A stretch of 64,000 nt of DNA from Lepidodermella squamata. Its lineage: Eukaryota; Gastrotricha. Location of the stretch: contig JBLDXI010000003.1 in the NCBI GenBank assembly GCA_047495785.1, forward strand, positions 1,488,001 through 1,552,000, given 5' to 3'. The notes under the pieces are model-generated. The model had not been told where the DNA came from, did not search any database, and was given only the letters and a program-made list of their open reading frames with translations. This document shows positions 55,874 through 64,000 of this stretch, in pieces. Within the stretch, counting starts at the first letter, position 1; each line of letters begins with the position of its first letter. A program made the translations under genes and the position numbers.

Positions 55874-56269
55874 GCTAAATCTAGCGTCCTTAGCAACGCG
55901 TTGCTAGGGAGTCACCTAATTGTTTACCTTAGTGACCAAACTAGTGGAAAGCAATAAAATGAGTACCAAGGAGCTGATTCTTTGTTTTATTATGATTTTT
56001 TTTCGTTTTTTACTCTAAAGGTTTCAATAGGGTCAAGAAACATCGTAGTGAAAAACCGGAGATTAAAAATGATGGCTATACAAGTAAAAGAATACAGGTT
56101 TTTCGCTAAAATGTCATACGATTTTCGCTGATAATCGCATCAGTCGGACAGTTCGAAGCTCTATTTAATATAATGTAAACATTGATCGACGACTGGAAGT
56201 CATGAGAGAGAAAAATAATAAAAAAGTATTATTTTTCGAAATTTTTTTGATTGATTTTTAAAAAACAAT

Positions 56270-56645
56270 TCATGCATAGCTATTTTGCTCGCGATTGTTA
56301 TGACTAGGATGACTACTATTTAAATGTTCACCATCTTCAGCATATTCGGGGTTGAGGTCCTGCAGTTGGGCAAGAAATACCTAAAATTAAATTTAAATTT
56401 AAAAAATCCTCCTTAAAAAGTCGAAAATTAATACTTACTCCTTTCTCGAATAATTTCCCATCGACGACAAATCGAACGTAAACGACAGTTGGCTCGCCCA
56501 TTTTCACCTCACACACCTTGCCCATGGCGATTTCCTCTGCAGAAAAAAGCGGCCAATATAGGCTGAAGGATGAATGATGAAAGTTATCAACTTACTAGTC
56601 CCACTCCGCTCGAAGAAAACGATATCGCCAACTTTAGGAAACATA
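56270..56645 (-). CDS. Small three-exon protein, uncharacterised
   Basis: Minus strand, about 84 residues. Exon 1 ends at 56597 and encodes MFPKVGDIVFFERSGT. Exon 2 (56536-56439) encodes EIAMGKVCEVKMGEPTVV, YVRFVVDGKLFEKG. Exon 3 (56380-56270) encodes VFLAQLQDLNPEYAEDGEHL and a hydrophilic tail ending in TGA. Introns are about 60 bp with GTAAGT donors and T-rich acceptors; both joins keep frame. The GDIVFF..G start and the alternating hydrophobic pattern suggest a small beta-barrel (Tudor/SH3-like), which is only an impression. The ATG position is good to a base or two, and an upstream non-coding exon is possible. Confidence 0.6.
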
Positions 56646-56649
56646 TCTC

Positions 56650-57600
56650 TAAAAAATGAGCATCGACATGATGTATAAATCAAGAATCGATATAAGAAAA
56701 TTCTGGCTTTTTTCCAGTAAAATAAACGCGCGCTATAGCTTAAGACAGTATAAAAATGAAAGCTATTTCGCCGCGAGAAAATTTTGTCGCGAGTGATACT
56801 GCGTATTACGAGTCGATGCGATAAATTTCTGGAGTAACAAAATAACAAAACAACAATGATGATGATAATCGACCGGCCATAAAAAAGCGGCGACAATTTT
56901 TTCTCATCCGATCGCGTGTAATATATTATTAGTAACACAATTTATTCGTCGCGGCCCTGCCTTGTGGCGCAAATTCAATTGGGCGAGCGCGCGCGCGTGT
57001 GTGGCGCGGTCACGAATTTAGCACGCGACTTGATTTTTCTTCGCGCTTTTTTATCTCGAAATGCGAAGACGTGAGAAAATTGCTGCGCTCAATCGCAAAG
57101 TGGCCGCCAATTTTCTTCGACAAATTAACATTATCTGCACAAGAATGATAACAATTTATTTCCCGCTATTCAGCTAAAGAAATTTTTGTACAAAAAAAAA
57201 TAATTTAATTTTCAACCGTCGGTGCGGTTCAAAAAAAAATGAGGTATCGTTTACCCATTAAAATAGACGCAATTGAAAAAAATATAGTTGTGTCGCGTTG
57301 AAAATTTCAGATCGATACTATATTAATAGCGCGATTACTTTTCCCCCGCCAATTCCTTTGAGGGCTAATTATTTGCGGACAAATCGTTTTGTGTCTGGCC
57401 GCAACGTGCGTTTTATTACTATTATTGATCTCTTTCGCGGCTAATAAAAGGCCAGGTCACCGCGCAATGAAAACTCATGGCGCGATGAAACGTTGAATAA
57501 ATAAATAAAAAATATAGGTCACTCATATTTTAACATGACCCGACACAATAATAAAGCCACACATTTATCAAAAATGAAAGAAAACTCGGCGAAATTATAT
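56650..57600. other. Intergenic
   Basis: Upstream region of the small minus-strand gene and 3' flank of the bHLH gene. GC-rich patch CGAGCGCGCGCGCGTGTG near 56984. No gene seen. Confidence 0.5.
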
Positions 57601-57739
57601 TTTTTTCTTCTTTATTATATAATTTCCTTGAAATAAAATTTACAACAAGTTTCAGGTGTAAAAATGAATGATTCAGCAGCGATTTTTGATTAAACGAATA
57701 AGACGAGGTGAAATATTGAACAGAAACTATCGAATAAAT

Positions 57740-59787
57740 TCAAACATGCAGCGCCGCCGCTGGTTTATTGCCCGGCCTAGGCTGGGCGCATTTGTTGAGC
57801 CCGCCTGATGCCGACGGCGGCGACGGCCTGTTCGCGCCGAAAATAGCCGACGGTTGCAAGAAGTTGTTCGGATTCGCGAAATTGTTGCTGTTGTTACTCG
57901 TATTGTAATAACAATTATTCGATGAAGAAGTCGCGCCGGGAAATTGGCCGCCGAAAATTTGAGGCGGATTTTGATTATAATTAAACATCGCCACGTTATT
58001 TTGCTGTTGATACACGTGGAAATTTTGTTGCAACGGCAAAATTTGCTGATTCTGGTAATGCGATGACCAATCAACTGGCTGTTGCTGCTGTTGAATTTGA
58101 GGAATTTGGTTCATTTTAGGGTGGCTCAGCTGTTGAGGCTGCTGTTGGTTAGGCATGACGATGAGCCGGTCTTTGAACTGCGCGTACAACTGGCCCAAAT
58201 GGCCGCCGACTTGGTGGTTATGGCGCTGAGCCGACGACGAGGAGTGTTTCGAAGAGCAGCCGTTATTACTCCGGCTTGACCCAGAATTATTGCCTCCAGA
58301 ACTCACGCCAGCGCTTCTCGACGCAAATGGCCATGACTGTTAATAAAACACATTTTTAGCGCATTGAAGCCAAAAACATCGAATTTCCCGAATTTTTCAC
58401 GTATGTTAAGAGTTGTATGAATCGAAAGAGCTAAACGAGACGAATATTTTGATATAAGTCTCTAAAAACGTCCCAAAAACTTGATTTTGTCTGCAATTTC
58501 TTGCAATGTTAATTTTGATTTGTTTCTCTTTATTTTTTTTATTAAATTCAAGGTTGATTACCATGAGTGGTAAATTCGGCGGTAAATTAGGACCGGCAGT
58601 CGTTGTTTTCGAGTTGGAACTGCTAGCATTAGCAGCCGGGTTGTTGGGTGCTGCGAGAGGTAGCGCCATGCTGAGTAATTTCGAAGCGGAGGCGGAAACA
58701 GCCGATAAAATGGCCGAACTCTGCTTGCCCTGCCGCGTTGATGTGCTCGAATGGCCGGGCTTCGGCGCGCTCTCACTCGGCTGGTCATCGTCGAGTATTT
58801 GTTTCAAATGAGCAATATACTGAAAAAATAGAAAAAATTAAAAACGGGGTTAAAAAGCAGAATAAAAAAAATGAAAATTCTCAAAATAAATTGCTTAAAA
58901 ATTGAAAAATTTGAAAAATGTTCAACTTCAATTCTGTCAATTCCTTTTCAATAATATTTTTCGAAAAATTCATAAAAATATTATTTGTAACGAATTTTTA
59001 AGGGTGTGAAATTGCAGGGTTCCAGCGCTAAATTTGAGGATCCAATAATGAATTTACCTAACTAAAATATGGTTTTTCGAATTTTTTCTTCTTCCTTATA
59101 ATATCGATATTTTCGCTATCAAATTTACGCGATAGATATTGCTTTTACGTGTGATGTGCGGTTCAATTTGCCCTACACTCACTCATGCATAGCCGATATC
59201 GATTCAAATTATCGATTTTACAAATCACTGATTTTTCCGATGAAAAAAGCCGAGAAAGCAAAACTTTAAAACAATTACACCTATCTCGCAGCTAATACTA
59301 AAATTTCAAGGTTTATCGCGAATAGAAAAGGCCAAAATCGCGAAGAACCAGAAAAAATTAGCGCTGGAACCTCAGTTTTATGGTCATTAATCAAAAATCG
59401 ATAAAAGCTTACGCATGATGCCAGCCGGAGCGTGTCGAGTTTTGAAAGTTTAGTATCAGGCGGTACCCAGGGCAGACTGGTTTTCAGGCGGCAAAAGGCC
59501 TTCGATAGCACCCGCATGCGCTGCCGTTCACGCGCATTGGCCGCGTTCCGCTGCTGGACAGGCTTCGCCGTTCCGGTTGAGCCATCGCCACTGCTCAAAT
59601 CCGACCCGGTGCTATTAGCCGAGCCAGATGACGCTAGCGAGAGGTTGTTATTGCAGCTTGACCCAGTTCCAGAGCGGCGCTGTCGTTTCGCCGCTGAGAC
59701 ATTGACAACAAGCGGGTCGAGTTTGACCGAAGGCAGCTGTTGGCCGAGCCCGGCCAGGGGCTCGCACTTGGCTCGAGATCGCTTCAT
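57740..59787 (-). CDS. Tcf21/Msc: bHLH transcription factor of the TCF21/musculin family
   Basis: Minus strand, three exons (59787-59413, 58819-58562, 58336-57740), all joins in phase 0, about 409 residues. Exon 1 ends with the b[21 protein letters not shown] (basic region and helix 1), then [17 protein letters not shown] (loop) and LDTLRLASC. Exon 2 completes helix 2 (YIAHLKQIL). The [15 protein letters not shown] block is characteristic of TCF21 (capsulin), musculin and Drosophila HLH54F, mesoderm factors that bind E-boxes with an E protein. A C-terminal SWPFASRS at the exon 2-3 join recalls the family's LTWPF motif. Unusual are the Ser/Ala-rich stretch after the bHLH and a long Gln/Asn-rich tail in exon 3; vertebrate members are about 180-200 residues. 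The nuclear role is inferred from the family. Confidence 0.88.
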
Positions 59788-62783
59788 TATCCACCGTAAA
59801 AATCGTGATAAATAGCTCTATAACACTTAAACCGTTTGGAGGGTGATCAGCACGGTCGATAAGGCACCTTCTCTATTTAAAAAGTGGCGCAATTAATAAC
59901 GATCATTAGCGGCGCGTCAAAAGCTGGAGCGTAAAAATTAATCTCTAAAATAAACAACTTTGAAAATGATAATGATAGCGCGGCGGGTGCGGATATCGTT
60001 TGAGGCGATCTCTCTCTCTCTATTTTCTATCGACTAGGTGCTAAAACTTGGTGGTAGGTCTATATGCGCGCACCAGTGTAATGAGTAATGATAACGAGCG
60101 CGCGCACGGGTCGGTTCCACTGTAATAAGATCTGATCGCGGCGCTCAACGCGCGTGCGTCTTTTGACCGCGGCGCGCCCTTCCGAGGCGCTAAATTGCAC
60201 GCACCCGTCAATCATCGTCACGCTAAACGCTCAACTAGATAACAATCGACTACCAGCGCCCGCACTTGTGCGATATCTTGAACCCAATTCAACAGTGATT
60301 ACGAACCTAAAATGCTGGTGAAAAATCGGCAAAGTCAAAAACTTTTTACGTGATGCCATCTTAGCGGAAAAATTCGAATCAAACAAAAATAAAACTAGTT
60401 CGTAACATAAATTTTTACCTTAATTTTTTCGAAATTCTTGAATATTTTAGTTCGAAAATGGAAAAATGAAAAAATTATCCCAATTATCTTCATTTCTCAA
60501 TAGTCCGCTACTAATCGTAGGTGAATGGGCTCGAAAAGTTATTTCAACTGTGTCTAAGGTATGAACGATACGCGTAAAATCGCTCAGAATTGGAAAACTG
60601 TAAATTGGGCTAAAATCTGGCCTTGGTAATTAATAGTTGCAATAATTTTAAAGTGATGGGTTTGATGTAACATGACTTGGTCGAAACTGCCAAAAAATCA
60701 CATTTCGTTCCGCTATTTCACGTTATATAGTCAATTTTCGACGCGCACCAAACGGGCGCAATCAATCGACGGGCGCGTACTTGCGTACTGCGCGTTGTCT
60801 TGGTGCAGGAATTTGCAGTAAGAATCTTCACGATGATGATGATGATACGTTTCTCGTTTGATTGGCCGGAAAAAATTGTCCAGGTGGATGCAGCTGGCTG
60901 GCGCTCGCAAAACCGGTTGAGCGTAACACATCGCGCGCGCGCATCATTATATAATTATGTAATTGCGCGCACTTTTGTTTACTCATCGCGCAGCTTATAT
61001 ATTATCGCAACTATGATAACTCGGTATACTTACCATCATTACAGTATATCGCGATTAAACAACCAGGGTAATAATATAACCAATTTTTAAGTGTAACAAA
61101 AACACGGCAATAAAAGATCGGTATCTCGATTTTTATTGATCGCCAATCACTCAGTTGAGAATAATAATCGTAATGTTCATCGGGTTATTCACCTATATAA
61201 TATTATGATCGAAAATCGAAAATTGATATAAATAAATATTAAGGCTGCGGTTTTAATTATTTATTTTAAACACCCGTTTTCTAGATTATTTCAGCAGATT
61301 ATTCTTCGTCTATTATATTCAGCAGCAGCTCAATATATACCCGACATTATAATGCGATAAAACCTGCGATTCGATAATTGAAGCATCATGAACTTGACCT
61401 AAATCATGAAGATAATAACAGATTAAAAAATGTGATTTTTCGGTCATTTGACGCACGTCTGTTGATTAGGCCGAGTCATATATCATATTAAAACACTGAC
61501 AGGGTGACACAATAATGAAAATTGACCAAGTTTTAATTTCACACCTCTTCATCATCATCATTCACACTTAAAACGAGAATACGAGAGCGAATAATCATCG
61601 TTCAAATAATATCTACACCCTCGCAATTTTTCTTAAATTTTCTGCGCAAATTAAAATATTCATTTATCCGCGTATGTTCGCCATTATCGCAAATATATCA
61701 CCGGCGTAGAGTTTACTTAAAACAATTGAATCGCCATCATAACTCATCGTGGTTTGTTTAGCTGCTGAATTTTTAATGATTATGATACGAGCCCCATTTA
61801 GATCAATAATTCAACAAATTAAAAGGGTGATAAATTGCGAGAGCCGAGCGCGACAGCGAGCAGAAAAAAAATTGTCAAATCTCACGCCGGTGCAGAACAA
61901 AACAGGGGACACGCGCGGCTCGTAATGGCATTAGAAATGCTGCTGGCACGCACTGCCCTATCGATAATTGAGAGCGCCTCGTGAGCCACGCGCGCGCTCG
62001 CGCCTCCGTTCCAACCCTCGCGCGTACACAGACAACGCTCGTTTTGTGTGTTTAAAACTAATGACAATAATATTATTTTTTTTCTATAATTTTTATAGCT
62101 TTCGTCATAAAACTCACGTTTTACTTTCAACATAGGACATTTGGTGCAGTTTTCTATAATTGGCCCTCGTTTGAGCCCTGTCAAAACGAAGTTTTTCGGT
62201 GATAAGTCGAACATTGTTTACGACGAACCCAATCTTCTATAGACCATTTGATCACATAACTCTGGTTTATAGATCAATTTTTGTCTTTAAACACCCCCTG
62301 CATCTCGGCGACCTAGCTAGCCGGACCATAACAGCCCTGGAAAAGGGGATATATATCCGCATAGCCCAAAGTCTGTGTTAAACTGTGCCTATTTTTACCG
62401 TTATTAACTAGAGATTATTTCGAGTAATGGACATTTCAATATGAAGATACATTACATTTCTTAAGCCTGATTTTTCCGTAAAGCGTGGGCGCGGGGCACA
62501 CTTAACGGTAAATTGATATTTTTAATTGATTTGACCCCTATTAAATTATGAGATAATCCGATTTTGTGTTAATTTCCTCACAAATCAGATCTAAGGCCAC
62601 GGACTTGATAGCTAAAAATTGATTAAAATTATCCTTTAATTGATTTAACCCTAGAATTATAAGGCATGATTTAATCAGAAATATTTTTTGTCAAATTCAC
62701 AACCGAATTTTAGGTCACGCAATTATCATTTTTTTAAACACCCTGCTTTTCATTACCATATATAGAATTTAGAGAAATACGAA
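59788..62783. other. Long intergenic region
   Basis: Three kilobases between the divergent bHLH and neuropeptide-like genes, with scattered CG-rich patches (60085-60180, 60940-60970, 61985-62030). Open frames such as 62214-61882 show no domain. Probably regulatory sequence; no individual element could be identified. Confidence 0.5.
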
Positions 62784-63705
62784 ATGAATAACTTATTACA
62801 GCGAAACTTTTTCGTCTTCATTGCGGTTGGACTCGGGTGTCATTTCACCGTTTTTGCTGCGGATGAAAATGCCGTCGAAAATGAATATTCAGAGGAAGAC
62901 GCAGCCGGAGATTTCGGCAGCCTCGTCAGGTTCGAATAAATTAATTTTACAAATTTGTTCTAATTTTTTTTCACCATGCAGTAAACGAATTGTTCCTTTT
63001 ATGGTCGTGAAACCAAAATATCGGCTAAGGGACGAAGCTTTGAGGCGGATGTTAGATCAGCAAGGCCCCGAGTGAGTTTATTTTCCCGAAATTCGAACTA
63101 TAATTATTTTTTATTATTTTTATTTATTTATTTATTTATTTATTATTTTTAGAAGCAAGCGTATCGTACCATTTATGATTGTGAAGCCAAAATATCGAGC
63201 AAGGGATGGCGATGATCTGAGGCGAATGATGACTCAGCAAGCTCGAAGGTGAGAATTAAAAAAAATTGAAAAATAGGGCAAAAATTCGATTATTTAATTA
63301 TTAATTAATTATTAATCCATGGAAATTAATTACTTATTATTTATATTTTAATTAATAATTTGATAATTAATTTGATTGATTTTTTATTAATTTTTTTTCC
63401 TATTTTTTTAAATTTTTTTTAGCAAGCGAATGGTTCCGTTTGTGAATATGAGACATCGTTATCACCAAAAAGGGGACGGCGAGTCGCTGCGGCGGTTGGC
63501 TATGCAAGTTCGCCAGTCACCCGAGTCGACGGGCTTCGAGCGCCTGGGCGCTGATCTCAAGCGCATCGTCTTACGCAGCGGCGGCGTGTCGAAGCGCGCA
63601 ATTTCCGACACTGAAATGGATTTCCACGCACACCGGCCTGCTGGCAAAGACGGCCGATACAAAGGCCCCATTGTTCAACAACTCGGCGAATATTTATTTT
63701 TCTAA
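62784..63705 (+). CDS. Neuropeptide-like precursor with three exon-encoded repeats
   Basis: Four exons: 62784-62929, 62982-63071, 63153-63248, 63423-63705, all joins in phase, about 203 residues. Exon 1 encodes MNNLLQRNFFVFIAVGLGC, a signal peptide, then an acidic spacer. Exons 2, 3 and 4 each open with Ser-Lys-Arg followed by a related peptide: IVPFMVVKPKYR, IVPFMIVKPKYR and MVPFVNMRHRY, then (D/G)-rich basic sequence with LRRM or LRRL. KR pairs directly before each peptide are typical prohormone-convertase sites, so release of three related peptides is predicted. Exon 4 continues with two more KR sites (DLKRIVLRSGG, SKRAISDTE). I do not recognise a known neuropeptide family. Intron phase is the same (2) at all three joins, fitting exon duplication. 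Confidence 0.75.
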
Positions 63706-64000
63706 ATTTCCTCACAAGACAACAAAATATAATATATCGCTTGCATATATCGTATCTATTCTATAACACATTAGCCACAGTTTTGTCTGAAAAAAATCTG
63801 AAAATATTTCAGGCAAATCAATAAAAAAATATGTTTCAAAAAAATTTGAAATGTGAGCACGTGACCTAATTTGTTTGCGGAGTTTTTTTTCTCGATTTTT
63901 ATTTCGAACAAGCACTTAACTGCCTGGGTTGTCCTATCATTTTAGAACAAATATCGGGTGCCAAGTGACGCGTGATAATAAATGACATGTATTATAATTG

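Noticed and set aside
57727-58811. Additional frames on both strands in the bHLH gene
   Set aside because: Shadows created by Gln/Asn- and Ser/Ala-rich coding repeats; the three-exon bHLH model explains the region.
61882-62214. Minus-strand 110-codon frame
   Set aside because: No domain, composition follows the local CG-rich patches, no splice or promoter context.

Overview
The window is nuclear DNA of a small-genome invertebrate animal. Genes have spliceosomal introns of about 45-70 bp with GT..AG ends. There are eukaryotic tRNA genes, AATAAA poly(A) signals, animal-type transposons (Helitron, Crypton, Tc1-like, LINE, MULE), a Cys-loop receptor family and a TCF21/musculin-type bHLH factor. 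Interstitial TTAGGG repeats are present, so a TTAGGC telomere of the rhabditid nematode type is not indicated. The phylum cannot be settled from the sequence; the compact introns and T-rich acceptors would fit several small-genome lineages.

Layout. 1-870: broken MULE transposase. 1090-2655: 5'-truncated copy of a Cys-rich modular secreted protein gene. 3750-7792 (+): receptor gene A, encoding two ConA-like domains, a Ser/Thr linker and a pentameric ligand-gated channel. 8093-13907: full-length Helitron with both ends, inserted in a dispersed repeat. 14150-15300: dead LINE. 16700-30130: four copies of a secreted peptide-repeat gene family (P1-P4) sharing one promoter type; P2 was destroyed by a Tc1-like element in its intron, a nonsense codon and a Crypton in its coding exon. 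24650-24975 and 30967-31288: a duplicated tRNA-Gln/tRNA-Gly pair, followed by tRNA-Thr at 31752. 32094-36117 (-): receptor gene B, paralogue of A. 37617-38118 (-): a Ser/Lys/Arg-rich secreted protein, with a dead copy at 30440-30746. 38664-40554 (+): an uncharacterised disordered protein whose first intron carries a foldback element around telomere repeats. 40545-43320 (-): a probable snoRNA host gene with eight structured intronic elements in two alternating families. 45626-53536 (+): the complete Cys-rich modular gene. 54203-55873: two related, intronless-looking genes. 56270-56645 (-): a small three-exon gene. 57740-59787 (-): a TCF21/musculin-like bHLH gene. 62784-63705 (+): a neuropeptide-like precursor with one peptide repeat per exon.

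Most secreted or surface-exposed gene families here occur as a pair or cluster with at least one decayed member: receptors A/B plus a lectin-domain relic, Cys-rich full/partial, P1-P4, and basic protein live/dead. With the dense transposons this looks like a fast-turnover region of lineage-specific extracellular genes. It is flanked on the right by conserved developmental and neuropeptide genes with long intergenic stretches.
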